Shown: in pieces, positions 23,257 to 29,572 of the stretch
How the letters are laid out: every line of letters begins with the position of its first letter
Position numbering within the stretch: the stretch's first letter is position 1
Source: CAZMGV01 sp964621525 [NCBI: uncultured bacterium]
GTDB taxonomy: Bacteria > JAGRBM01
Direction of reading: 5' to 3'
Assembly: GCA_964621525.1 (NCBI GenBank)
Contig: CAZUMS010000039.1
Span: forward strand, 1-29,572
DNA: 29,572 nucleotides
Notes under the pieces: generated by a model
The model's input: the letters and a program-made list of their open reading frames with translations, nothing else
Databases searched by the model: none
What the model was told of the DNA's origin: nothing
Position numbers and translations under genes: made by a program

Positions 23257-23697
23257 ATGTCGCAGATACCGGACCCGAAGCAGCTCGTCGGCGTGATTGT
23301 CGGCCGCGTCCCGTTCATCCAGGAACTGAACATCCAGCTCGTCGAGGTGACGACGGAGCAGTGCACGCTCCGGCTGCCGTTCACGCAGAAGCTGTCCGGT
23401 AACGGCAAGGCGTTCCACGGCGGGGCGATCTCCGCGCTGGTGGACACGACCGGCGCCATGGCGTCGCTCGCGGGCCATACCTTCGAGGCCGCCGTGAAGG
23501 GTTCGACGGTTTCCATGAACGTGAACTACCTCGCCGCCGCGCTCGGCGAAGACGTGCTGGCCACCGCCCGGGTGCTCCGCCGCGGCAAGGAGATCACCTA
23601 CACCGACGTCGACGTCGCGACAGCCAGCGGCAAGCCGGTCGCCAAGGGGACGGTGATCTACCGGGTGAAGGGGATGATGGAAGAGAAGGCTTCCTGA
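23257..23697 (+). CDS. Hotdog-fold thioesterase (PaaI/4HBT family)
   Basis: 146 residues, normal for the family. FHGGAISALVDTTGAMA (53-69) is the hotdog helix with the HGG motif and Asp63 as likely nucleophile or base. MNVNYLAAALGEDVLATARVLRRGKEI supplies the substrate-side strands. It starts 2 bp after the crotonase stop, so the genes are translationally coupled. It would hydrolyse acyl- or aryl-CoA thioesters, perhaps dead-end products of the same pathway. Confidence 0.92.
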   Translation: MSQIPDPKQLVGVIVGRVPFIQELNIQLVEVTTEQCTLRLPFTQKLSGNGKAFHGGAISALVDTTGAMASLAGHTFEAAVKGSTVSMNVNYLAAALGEDVLATARVLRRGKEITYTDVDVATASGKPVAKGTVIYRVKGMMEEKAS

Positions 23698-23706
23698 GGC
23701 GGCCCG

Positions 23707-23949
23707 TCAGGAGCCCGCGGCCGCCGGCGCCTGCTGCTCAGCCGCCGGCCGGAAATAGAGCTTGAGGATCTGGGATGAGTTCAAGGTTGCGGTTGCCAGT
23801 GTCGAACCGTCTTCCGAGCAGAACTCCACGAGATAAATTCCCGGCTTGTGATCCATCACAACCGTGCCCACCTGACCACGAAGAAGCCCCTTCTCCGGCA
23901 GGGGTTCGGTCAGGGCCACAACATCCAGCAATTTAATCCCGTCATTCAC
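23707..23949 (-). CDS. DUF4926 domain protein
   Basis: 80 residues from GTG 23949, chosen because the family usually starts just before the KLLDVVALTEPLPEKGL stretch; an in-frame TTG at 23985 would overlap the upstream gene. LRGQVGTVVM and YLVEFCSEDG are typical of DUF4926, a small SH3-like beta-barrel family. The tail (PAAEQQAPAAAGS) is low complexity. It follows a DUF6883 gene by 10 bp in the same orientation. These two families often travel together as far as I recall; function is unknown. It ends 9 bp from the convergent thioesterase stop. Confidence 0.75.
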   Translation of the reverse strand: MNDGIKLLDVVALTEPLPEKGLLRGQVGTVVMDHKPGIYLVEFCSEDGSTLATATLNSSQILKLYFRPAAEQQAPAAAGS

Positions 23950-23959
23950 GCCTACCAGA

Positions 23960-24295
23960 TTACCGGAGGACGTAGCAGGTCGCAAGGCGGGGTACTTCGC
24001 TATCCGGATCGATACACCAGCCGGAGCGGACGATTGCTGTACCGGCGGGACCGGTCATCTGGAAGTCGATCCGGTAATGCTTTCCGTAGGCGTCCGTTTC
24101 CAGATAGACGGCGTCTTCCGTCGCCGCGGCCTGACGCAGGGCGGTCAGCAGCAGATCGGCATTCTCTTTTCCGATTCCGAGTGCCGAGCGGAAAACCAGA
24201 GCCTTGTTCCTGCCCACCCGGTGTGCCGGATCGAGCGAATAGCCCATCAGTTTCTTCAGTTCGACGACAGCAAGATGCCCGTTGGGTAATTTCAC
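23960..24295 (-). CDS. DUF6883 domain protein
   Basis: 111 residues from GTG 24295, giving the usual family beginning M-K-L-P-N; a TTG at 24307 is an alternative. Signature stretches are GYSLDPAHRVGRNKALVFRS, ALGIGKENADLLLTAL, and YRIDFQMTGPAGTAIVRSGW with a terminal RLATCYVL. DUF6883 proteins are small, mostly found beside DUF4926 or toxin-like domains. The pair may be a toxin-antitoxin or polymorphic-toxin remnant, but nothing in the sequence proves that. The gene and its upstream region are less GC-rich than the lipid genes nearby. Confidence 0.75.
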   Translation of the reverse strand: MKLPNGHLAVVELKKLMGYSLDPAHRVGRNKALVFRSALGIGKENADLLLTALRQAAATEDAVYLETDAYGKHYRIDFQMTGPAGTAIVRSGWCIDPDSEVPRLATCYVLR

Positions 24296-24472
24296 CGATG
24301 TTCCCAAGCGATAAGCCCATATCGCCTTTCAGGAAACATATTACTGAGTCTAGTAGGAGTAGTGTTGCAGACAGACTGTGGAGAAAACGGGTAATCAATG
24401 ATTTTTTTGATGAATATTGAATAAGGGACTGGGGACAAAGTGTTAACGGCCTGTGGATTTCATGTAGAAGTT
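24296..24472. other. AT-rich intergenic region upstream of DUF6883
   Basis: 177 bp clearly richer in A/T than its surroundings. It contains an inverted repeat TCAAT...ATTGA (about 24396-24420) around a T7 run, and two TGTGGA words. It should carry the promoter of the leftward DUF6883-DUF4926 pair; I cannot fix one pair of hexamers. No gene is seen. Confidence 0.4.
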
Positions 24473-25363
24473 TCACCGCACCCGTTCCCCCAGCCACTCC
24501 GCGATCCGTTCCCAGAGGACGCGGGACCTCGGGTCCGTGACGAGCGGCATGTGGTCGGGGCTGAAGCCGAAGCCGGTCTGCTCCGAGACGAGCCAGAAGG
24601 TGAGGCGTTCCCGGGGGATCGTGGCGAGAAACCGCTCGCAGCACTCGGGGACGCAGAGCATCCTGTCGCCCGCGCCCACGGCGACGAGCGCCGGGATGGA
24701 GAGGTTTTTCAGGCCTTCCCGGTAGTCGTGGCCGTCCAGGGCGGTCCACCGGTCCTCGCGGCCCCACTGGACGAACTGCTCGATGTAAGGACCCGAGACG
24801 TCGTCGCTTCCGATCTTCATCTTCTTCGCCGGGAAGTAGCCGGACTGTTTCGCGAGCTGCTGCCACATGGCGAGCTGGGCGAGTTTCGCCTGCCAGCGTT
24901 TTTCGTCGGGCTCGCAGCTCTTCAGCCACGCATTGGGGGCGATGCCCACCACCGCCGAAAGCTCGCCGTGCCCGGCGGCTTCGGGGGTCGAGATCCAGGC
25001 GAGCGTCGCGTGCCCGACGAGCGAGTGGCCCGCGACGGCCAGCCTGCCGCCGAACTTCTCCTTGAGTCCGGCGACGACCGCCGGAATGTCCTTCCGGGCG
25101 ATGTCGTCATACGAGTAGGCGGCCCCTTCGGACGGCAGCGGCCCGCTCTCCCCGTGGCCGCGCATGTCCACCGCCGCCACCCGGAAACCGGCGCGCACCA
25201 GCGTCGAGACGAACCCCTCGCCCGTCGGGCGGTCCAGGCTCCGGCGGTTCGCCATCATCGCGTGTCCGGCGAAAACGGTGGCCTTCGCGGGCACGGAGGG
25301 CTCATGAAGGTCGCCGCGCAGGATGCGGCCGTCGGTTGTCGTGAAAGTGACCGGTTCGGGCAT
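24473..25363 (-). CDS. Alpha/beta hydrolase
   Basis: 296 residues. Triad by motif: Ser114 in AVAGHSLVGHA, Asp233 in AVGAGDRML, His271 in FSPDHMPLV. The nucleophile elbow reads G-H-S-L-V rather than G-x-S-x-G, an uncommon variant. FAGHAMMANRRSL (31-43) is the oxyanion-hole region and DMRGHGESG (66-74) is the standard strand-4 motif. The cap region (150-215) is Trp- and Lys-rich. It is probably an esterase or lipase-like enzyme acting on lipids. It starts 7 bp after the stop of the membrane protein gene, so the two form an operon. Confidence 0.9.
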   Translation of the reverse strand: MPEPVTFTTTDGRILRGDLHEPSVPAKATVFAGHAMMANRRSLDRPTGEGFVSTLVRAGFRVAAVDMRGHGESGPLPSEGAAYSYDDIARKDIPAVVAGLKEKFGGRLAVAGHSLVGHATLAWISTPEAAGHGELSAVVGIAPNAWLKSCEPDEKRWQAKLAQLAMWQQLAKQSGYFPAKKMKIGSDDVSGPYIEQFVQWGREDRWTALDGHDYREGLKNLSIPALVAVGAGDRMLCVPECCERFLATIPRERLTFWLVSEQTGFGFSPDHMPLVTDPRSRVLWERIAEWLGERVR

Positions 25364-25370
25364 GGATATC

Positions 25371-26492
25371 TCAGTCCAGATAGTGCTTGGGGCCGGGCAG
25401 GGGGGAGGCGGTCTCGCCGGCTGCGGGCGGGAGCGGCTCCGGCGAAGCCGGCGCGGCCGGGTAGCCCTCCAGCCGGATGCGGAAATCGGTGAAGTAGACG
25501 AACACGGGCACGGCGATGGAAAGGAGCGCCACGGCGGAGAACACGCTCTCGATCACGAAGAAGAGATACGGCGACGCCGGCGGCAGATGCACCGGCGGAA
25601 GCGGCGAGAGGCCGAGCCCCCCGAGCCCGTCGTTCAGCAGCGTGCCGCCCCGGACGAGAAGATCCACGGCCCTGGGCACGGCGGCGGCAAGGCCGGCGAC
25701 GATCGTGACGATCCCGGCGACGGTCAGTACCACGGTCATCCGCCAGTCGTGGCTGTGCCAGAACCCCGGCTCCACCGGACGGCGGAACAGGGTCCAGCTC
25801 CGGCCGATGGCGTCTGTCGCACCCCGTTCCTCGACGGCGGCCGAGCAGAGCGAGAACACCGTCCGCAGGAACACCATCACCGGGGGCCCGAGGCAGATGG
25901 CTCCCAGCAGGGGCAGCAGCATCAGCAGGGTCAGGAAAAACTCCGGCAGGCTGTCGACGGAGATCCCCATGAAGAGGGCGGCGGCGAGGCCGAGGAGGAA
26001 CGCCGCGATGAACCCCGCAATTCCGGCGGCATAGATGAGCAGCATCACGATCAGGTTCGCGGCGAACAGGGACGACTTCTTCCCCTTGGTCGCCCCGAGG
26101 GCCTCGCCCACCGAGCAGGGCTGGCCGCGGATCTCCCGGTCCAGGGCGATGAACACGGCGCCGAGGGCGATGGGCTGCCAGATCCACTCGAGGCAGGTCT
26201 GGGGGAAACTCACCCAGAAGGGGTTCTGGAAGAGTTGCCGGAAGGTCTCCACCTTCTGCTCGAAATCCTCCGGCCTGAAGGCGATGCGGACGATCTCGCC
26301 GCCGCCCGTCTCTTCCGGCGCACCGGCAGCCCAGCGGCCAAGCAGCGAGAGGAAGGCATGGGGGACCGTGTAGGTCATCACGATCCCCATGAGTAGCAGG
26401 CTGTTGTCGATGAACAGTTCGAGACTGCGGCCGAGAATACCCCAGGCGGAGAGGGGCTTCAGCGGGTAGGGGTGCGGAGGGATCGGCTGCAT
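25371..26492 (-). CDS. Multi-pass membrane protein of unknown function
   Basis: 373 residues with about six hydrophobic segments (near 33-55, 103-118, 145-175, 185-210, 255-275 and 315-340). AVEERGATDAIGRSWTLFRRP (about 218-238) matches the conserved cytoplasmic motif of DUF975/GdpP-like 'glycerophosphoryl diester phosphodiesterase membrane domain' proteins, which have no known catalytic residues. Loops and tail are Pro/Gly-rich. No good ribosome binding site lies before ATG 26492. It is the first gene of an operon with the alpha/beta hydrolase and divergent from trxB. A role in the membrane with the hydrolase is plausible but not shown. Confidence 0.8.
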   Translation of the reverse strand: MQPIPPHPYPLKPLSAWGILGRSLELFIDNSLLLMGIVMTYTVPHAFLSLLGRWAAGAPEETGGGEIVRIAFRPEDFEQKVETFRQLFQNPFWVSFPQTCLEWIWQPIALGAVFIALDREIRGQPCSVGEALGATKGKKSSLFAANLIVMLLIYAAGIAGFIAAFLLGLAAALFMGISVDSLPEFFLTLLMLLPLLGAICLGPPVMVFLRTVFSLCSAAVEERGATDAIGRSWTLFRRPVEPGFWHSHDWRMTVVLTVAGIVTIVAGLAAAVPRAVDLLVRGGTLLNDGLGGLGLSPLPPVHLPPASPYLFFVIESVFSAVALLSIAVPVFVYFTDFRIRLEGYPAAPASPEPLPPAAGETASPLPGPKHYLD

Positions 26493-26723
26493 GGGTCGCG
26501 GCAGCGTAGTTACCGCCGGGGCTTTCGGGCAATGAGCATGGGGCGGCTCGGTTTGAATGACGGTCGGTGTCCCCTGCCGCTCACCCTGAGCGGAACCGCC
26601 CGTACCTGCTCAAATTACCCCGTTCCTAAGGGCCTCCGCCCCTTGTCACGCTCCGGCGGAATGGACAAAACAGTAGGCCCCGGGGAAAACTCCCCCGTTC
26701 CCTCCCGAAAGGAACCCACCCGA

Positions 26724-27674
26724 ATGTCCACCACCCGTGAAAACGTCGTCATCGTCGGCAGCGGCCCCGCCGGTTACACGGCGGCGATCTACGCCGCCCG
26801 CGCCAACCTGAAGCCGGTCATCGTGGAGGGCATCCAGCCGGGCGGCCAGCTCACGATCACGACCGAGGTGGAGAACTACCCCGGCTTCCCGAAGGGCGTC
26901 ACCGGCCCGGAGCTCATGACCGAGTTCCGCGCCCAGGCGGAGCGGTTCGGGACGCGGATCATCAATGGCACCGTCACGGCGGTGGAAGGCGGCAAGCCGC
27001 CGTTCCGCGTGGTCCACGACGGCGGCGCCATCGAGACGAACGCCGTCATCATCGCCACCGGCGCCACGGCGAAACTGCTCGGCACGCCGAGCGAGAAGAA
27101 GCTGTTCGGCTACGGCATCTCCGCCTGCGCCACCTGCGACGGGTTCTTCTACAAGGGGAAGGACGTGATCGTGGTGGGCGGCGGCGACACGGCCATGGAA
27201 GAGGCGAACTACCTCACCCAGATGTGCACGTCGGTCACGCTCGTCCACCGGCGGCAGGAGTTCAGGGCGTCGAAGATCATGAGCGACCGGACGAAGAACA
27301 ACCCCAAGATCAGGTTCGAGCTCGACTCCGAAGTGGACGAGTTCCTGGGCGAGCCGGGCCCCGGCCAGCCGGGACTCACGGGCGTGCGCCTCAGGCACCT
27401 GCCGTCGGGCAAGACGAAGGACGTCAAAGTCCACGGCGCGTTCATCGCCATCGGGCACCAGCCCAATACCGGTTTTCTCAAGGGCGTCCTCACCATGGAC
27501 GAGACGGGCTACATCAAGGTGAAGCCCGGCACGACGTACACGAACGTCGAGGGGATCTTCGCCTGCGGCGACGCGGCGGACCACGTCTACCGGCAGGCGG
27601 TCACCGCCGCCGGGACGGGCTGCATGGCCGCCATCGACGCCGAACGGTGGCTCCAGGCCAAAGGGCTGCACTGA
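26724..27674 (+). CDS. trxB: Thioredoxin-disulfide reductase
   Basis: 316 residues from ATG 26724, with AAAGGAA upstream; the longer frame from 26472 has no start signal. FAD-binding GSGPAG (12-17), redox-active C-A-T-C (135-138), NADPH-binding GGGDTAMEEA (152-161) and HRRQEFR (175-181) with the Arg residues that choose NADPH over NADH, and the second FAD motif CGDAAD (281-286). Length and domain order are those of low-molecular-weight bacterial TrxB. It reduces thioredoxin with NADPH in the cytoplasm. No thioredoxin gene is adjacent. Confidence 0.96.
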   Translation: MSTTRENVVIVGSGPAGYTAAIYAARANLKPVIVEGIQPGGQLTITTEVENYPGFPKGVTGPELMTEFRAQAERFGTRIINGTVTAVEGGKPPFRVVHDGGAIETNAVIIATGATAKLLGTPSEKKLFGYGISACATCDGFFYKGKDVIVVGGGDTAMEEANYLTQMCTSVTLVHRRQEFRASKIMSDRTKNNPKIRFELDSEVDEFLGEPGPGQPGLTGVRLRHLPSGKTKDVKVHGAFIAIGHQPNTGFLKGVLTMDETGYIKVKPGTTYTNVEGIFACGDAADHVYRQAVTAAGTGCMAAIDAERWLQAKGLH

Positions 27675-27777
27675 GAGGGATTCACCTGAGGGGTTAGTTC
27701 AGCCGCCTCCCGGACGGGCCCGCATCGCCTCGTCCCTACTCCCCTCCGGCGGCTGCGCCGCCACCTCCCCACATGGT

Positions 27778-27803
27778 GGGGAGGAATTTCCGGAATTCTC
27801 CCC
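27778..27803. repeat. 26-bp palindromic repeat unit, copy 1
   Basis: GGGGAGGAATT.CCGGAATTCTCCCC-type unit, self-complementary over most of its length. It differs at one base from the unit at 27850-27875, 72 bp downstream. Confidence 0.85.
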
Positions 27804-27849
27804 GGCGTAGTGCCCAGTGCTTCCGTGTCCGCAAGCGAAAGGTCCGCAT

Positions 27850-27875
27850 GGGGAGGAATTCCCGGAATTCTCCCC
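27850..27875. repeat. 26-bp palindromic repeat unit, copy 2
   Basis: Same unit as 27778-27803 with C for T at its twelfth position, which improves the palindrome. It is followed by CACGTAGTGGGGGAG, matching the flank of copy 1 (GGCGTAGTG). Confidence 0.85.
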
Positions 27876-28067
27876 CACGTAGTGGGGGAGGCGAGCGAAG
27901 CGAGAGGGGGAGGCCAACATTAAAAATCCCCTCCTCATAACGGCATTTCGGGGGTTATCCCCCGGATATCCACAACTTATCAATTGTGACCAAAAACACG
28001 GTAAGTGGAGTGTTTCCGGCTATTTAGGCCGCCGCGAAACTTTTTACGCGCAGATTAAAAAATGCCC

Positions 28068-28096
28068 TTGATTCCGTTCACGTCTCTCTGTATTGT
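28068..28096 (+). promoter_or_regulatory. Candidate promoter of the small acidic lipoprotein gene
   Basis: TTGATT (28068-28073), 17-bp spacer, TATTGT (28091-28096); each hexamer matches four of six consensus bases. It would leave a leader of about 50 nt. Confidence 0.4.
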
Positions 28097-28153
28097 CGGC
28101 CCCACAACGCCTTGGACTTGGCGAAAAAACACCTATATAGGGGAAAACAAAAC

Positions 28154-28618
28154 ATGTTCTCGAACAAGACTCTTCTCTCCGTTCTGGCCGCTACCGGCCT
28201 TTCCTTCGGCGCCGCTGCCTGTGGCAGCGACGGCGCGGGCTCCGTTAACTTCCTGTGCGAAGGCACCTACGAGTGCGCGTACGGCACGCTGAGCTATGAC
28301 TTCGTCGGCGCCGGCGAAGAAGCTCTGCCGGAAGAATACCAGGATGAACTGGATGATCTCGCAGCTGCTTCTGCCTGCGCCAATTCGCTCGAAGACGGCG
28401 TTGGTTCGGTTGAAGAAGAAGCCGTGGAAGACTGCAATCCTTTGCTCACCGATGAGGAAGATCCGATCGACACCTGCGACGTGACCGTCAGTGACGAGTC
28501 CGATGATGAGCTCGGATCTTTCGAGTACACCATCGAGGCGACGGTGAACCTGTACGAGTTCAGCAACTACGAAGACTGCGCCGCTCTGGAAGACGACCTC
28601 GGCAGTGCCGCTGAGTAA
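28154..28618 (+). CDS. Small acidic Cys-rich lipoprotein
   Basis: 154 residues from ATG 28154, with AGGGGAA about nine bases upstream; a TTG at 28112 is unlikely. Signal peptide MFSNKTLLSVLAATGLSFGA with lipidated Cys23 followed by GSDGA. The mature chain is strongly acidic (many Asp/Glu) and holds seven further Cys (including FLCEGTYECAYG and the late YEDCAAL), suggesting disulfides in the periplasm or on the surface. It has no recognised domain. Codon use looks typical of a well-expressed gene. It is monocistronic between a promoter and two strong terminators. Confidence 0.85.
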   Translation: MFSNKTLLSVLAATGLSFGAAACGSDGAGSVNFLCEGTYECAYGTLSYDFVGAGEEALPEEYQDELDDLAAASACANSLEDGVGSVEEEAVEDCNPLLTDEEDPIDTCDVTVSDESDDELGSFEYTIEATVNLYEFSNYEDCAALEDDLGSAAE

Positions 28619-28642
28619 TCCTTTCAGTCAGTGCTAACAGGG

Positions 28643-28674
28643 GAGGCGCCGGCAACGGCGCCTCTTCTATTTTA
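28643..28674 (+). terminator. Terminator of the small lipoprotein gene
   Basis: GAGGCGCCG-GCAA-CGGCGCCTC (28643-28664), a 9-bp stem with a stable GCAA tetraloop, then TTCTATTTTA. Confidence 0.88.
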
Positions 28675-28691
28675 AGCAATCAGTGCGACTG

Positions 28692-28728
28692 GCGGCGGGC
28701 GGGGAACAGACCCCGCCCGCCGCTTTTT
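28692..28728 (+). terminator. Second strong intrinsic terminator
   Basis: A 13-bp G+C stem (28692-28704 with 28711-28723), loop AACAGA, and five Ts. It lies 28 bp after the first terminator; together they form a tandem block. A third weaker hairpin GGGCGGGT/ACCCGCCC (28760-28780) follows. Confidence 0.88.
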
Positions 28729-28866
28729 GCCCGGCCCGGGAGATTGAAAAGACTGGAGGGGGCGGGTCCGAAACCCGCCCGAAATTAATTTTCGGCCTCA
28801 ATGATTCCACAGGGTTACGCGCCGGTCCGTCACAACTGGTTTGGCTATAATTGGGGGTGTGGGGAT

Positions 28867-28924
28867 GGGGGAATCCCCGCCCGCCCCTCTCCTGATTCAC
28901 GGGAGAGGGGTTGGGGGTGAGGGT
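28867..28924. repeat. 58-bp direct repeat, copy 1
   Basis: Identical to 29245-29302. Contains the hairpin CCCCTCTCC/GGAGAGGGG (28884-28910, 9-base loop) followed by TTGGGGGTGAGGGT. Confidence 0.93.
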
Positions 28925-29010
28925 GGCAAGGGGTGTGGGTTGCGAGGGGGATGGGGCGTGCAATCGGGAAAGTTTTCCTGGTTCCCCCTCCCTGCCTGCA
29001 GGGCCAGAAG

Positions 29011-29037
29011 AGACTCACCCGCCCCTCCGGGGCACCC
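29011..29037 (+). repeat. Stem-loop repeat module, variant A
   Basis: AGACTCACCC, then GCCCC-TCC-GGGGC, then ACCC. It continues into CCTCT...AGAGG. The stem differs from variants at 29171 and 29337 but stays fully paired. Confidence 0.8.
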
Positions 29038-29091
29038 TCTCTACTGACGTAAAGAGGGCCGGCTCTAGCTAACCCCGGAAACTGAAGCGGT

Positions 29092-29134
29092 CCCTTCTCT
29101 ACGCAGGTAGAGAAGGGTGGCGCGATTAGCGCCG
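29092..29134 (-). repeat. Stem-loop repeat module, inverted copy
   Basis: On the minus strand it reads GGCGC-TAATC-GCGCC-ACCC and then an 11-bp hairpin with arms GTAGAGAAGGG (29107-29117) and CCCTTCTCTAC (29092-29102). This is the same module order as at 29011, inverted. Confidence 0.75.
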
Positions 29135-29160
29135 GGATGAGTTCAGATAAGGCACAACCT

Positions 29161-29197
29161 GGGAGGAATCAGACTCTCCCGGCCCTCCGGGCCACCC
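29161..29197 (+). repeat. 37-bp repeat with stem-loop module, variant B
   Basis: GGGAGGAATCAGACTCTCCC then GGCCC-TCC-GGGCC-ACCC. Shares all but two paired positions with 29327-29363. Confidence 0.85.
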
Positions 29198-29244
29198 GCT
29201 TTCGATTCCCATCCCCCTTCACCCCCTTCCCGTGGATCGGGAAG

Positions 29245-29302
29245 GGGGGAATCCCCGCCCGCCCCTCTCCTGATTCACGGGAGAGGGGTTGGGGGTGAGG
29301 GT
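29245..29302. repeat. 58-bp direct repeat, copy 2
   Basis: Identical to 28867-28924, offset 378 bp. Flanks differ on both sides. Confidence 0.93.
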
Positions 29303-29326
29303 ATAGCGAAGGGCGTGGTGCAGATC

Positions 29327-29363
29327 GGGAGGAATCAGACTCTCCCGGCGCTCCGCGCCACCC
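29327..29363 (+). repeat. 37-bp repeat with stem-loop module, variant C
   Basis: As 29161-29197 but with stem GGCGC-TCC-GCGCC, a compensating change. It is followed by a second hairpin CCTCCCT-ACTC-AGGGAGG. Confidence 0.85.
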
Positions 29364-29491
29364 TCCCTACTCAGGGAGGGTCTTTCCAGGTTCCCCCTCC
29401 CTGCCGGTAGGGAGGGGGTGAGGGGGAGAGTCTGGAAATATTTATCCCATCTGATTCCCGATGCTTATCCCGTTTCCCTGTTTACATATAT

Positions 29492-29519
29492 TTGACTTCT
29501 ATTTCATATGTTCTATGCT
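29492..29519 (+). promoter_or_regulatory. Candidate promoter firing out of the window
   Basis: TTGACT (29492-29497), 16-bp spacer, TATGCT (29514-29519), in an AT-rich patch after the repeat field. It would serve a gene beyond the right end. Confidence 0.4.
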
Positions 29520-29572
29520 GCTTCTTGTAGGTAAGTCTCCGCCCGGAGGCTGGCCCCGCGATCCCCCTCGCT

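Larger units (their letters stand above)
27675..28153. other. Intergenic region with inverted repeat units and lipoprotein promoter
   Basis: 479 bp with no gene. 27735-27915 is a repeat composite: a stem GGCGGC-TGC-GCCGCC followed by ACCTCCCC...GGGGAGG, two near-identical 26-bp palindromic units, and a rightward end that looks like the left end inverted. From 27930 the sequence is AT-richer, with TATCCACAA (27968 region) and a candidate promoter at 28068. Confidence 0.6.
28729..29572. other. Gene-free region packed with structured repeats
   Basis: Nearly 850 bp without a credible gene; the short frames present are built from repeat sequence. Contents in order: hairpin 28760-28780, 58-bp repeat (28867-28924), stem-loop modules in both orientations (29011-29037 forward, 29092-29134 inverted), further forward modules (29171, 29337), the second 58-bp repeat (29245-29302), a shared word GGTTCCCCCTCCCTGCC (28980-28996 and 29389-29405), then an AT-rich stretch with a promoter-like element. 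Confidence 0.7.

Noticed and set aside
24360-24470. Possible replication origin with DnaA boxes (TGTGGA words), also 27955-28000
   Set aside because: The words are imperfect and few, and no dnaA, dnaN, gidA or parAB gene is present.
26472-26723. N-terminal extension of thioredoxin reductase
   Set aside because: The extension has no family match, overlaps the divergent gene start, and ATG 26724 has a good ribosome binding site.
28846-28851. Perfect TATAAT as promoter -10
   Set aside because: No -35-like hexamer at 16-18 bp and no gene follows.
28841-29047. 68-residue open frame in the repeat field
   Set aside because: Made largely of the 58-bp repeat, with no ribosome binding site.
28620-29450. 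CRISPR array
   Set aside because: Repeats are few, unevenly spaced, self-palindromic and variable in length, with no cas genes.

Overview
The window is 29.6 kb of high-GC bacterial chromosome. The organism looks Gram-negative: there are four lipobox lipoproteins, an outer-membrane-like C-terminus on one secreted protein, and several Sec signal peptides. The gene mix (many acyl-CoA dehydrogenases, a family-3-type sulfotransferase, DUF3015/DUF4105 proteins, a diiron oxygenase) would suit a deltaproteobacterial-grade lineage such as Desulfobacterota, Myxococcota or Binatota-like groups. No marker here fixes the taxon, so that is inference only.

Layout. 1-3.4 kb: tRNA-Arg(ACG) on the minus strand, then a large phytase/esterase-like lipoprotein with a strong terminator. 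3.4-8.3 kb: a fatty-acid oxidation block. A paired heteromeric-type acyl-CoA dehydrogenase operon (minus) is divergent from a tandem glutaredoxin/GST-N protein and a third, long-chain/isovaleryl-type acyl-CoA dehydrogenase (plus), followed by a 67-residue peptide resembling a RiPP precursor. 8.3-12.2 kb: a secreted cluster on the minus strand made of three tandem DUF3015 proteins and one DUF4105 papain-fold protein. Two of the DUF3015 genes share a 180-bp identical tract. 12.2-15 kb: an acyl-CoA ligase and a ferritin-like diiron oxygenase, separated by a promoter packed with palindromes. 15-17.5 kb: an acidic lipoprotein, and an Asp-box propeller gene coupled to a MoaD/ThiS-type ubiquitin-fold gene. 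17.5-21 kb: a lower-GC island with a HEAT lipoprotein and a GT-C-like membrane protein fused to a degenerate SGNH domain. 21-23.7 kb: a sulfotransferase divergent from a dienoyl-CoA isomerase-type crotonase and a hotdog thioesterase. 23.7-26.5 kb: a DUF6883/DUF4926 pair, an alpha/beta hydrolase and a multi-pass membrane protein. 26.7-28.6 kb: thioredoxin reductase and a small acidic lipoprotein. 28.6-29.6 kb: about 950 bp with no gene, filled with terminators and structured repeats.

How it fits together. The ligase activates acids to CoA thioesters, three acyl-CoA dehydrogenases desaturate them, the crotonase shifts double bonds and the thioesterase can release products. Three intergenic regions next to these genes carry four copies of one palindrome, TGAC-N6-GTCA. 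I found no copy of it in coding sequence. This suggests a small shared regulon, and it is the observation I would test first. Other notable points are the propeller/ubiquitin-fold gene pair, stem-loop repeats with compensating base changes, the DUF3015 gene-conversion tract, and the orphan precursor-like peptide.
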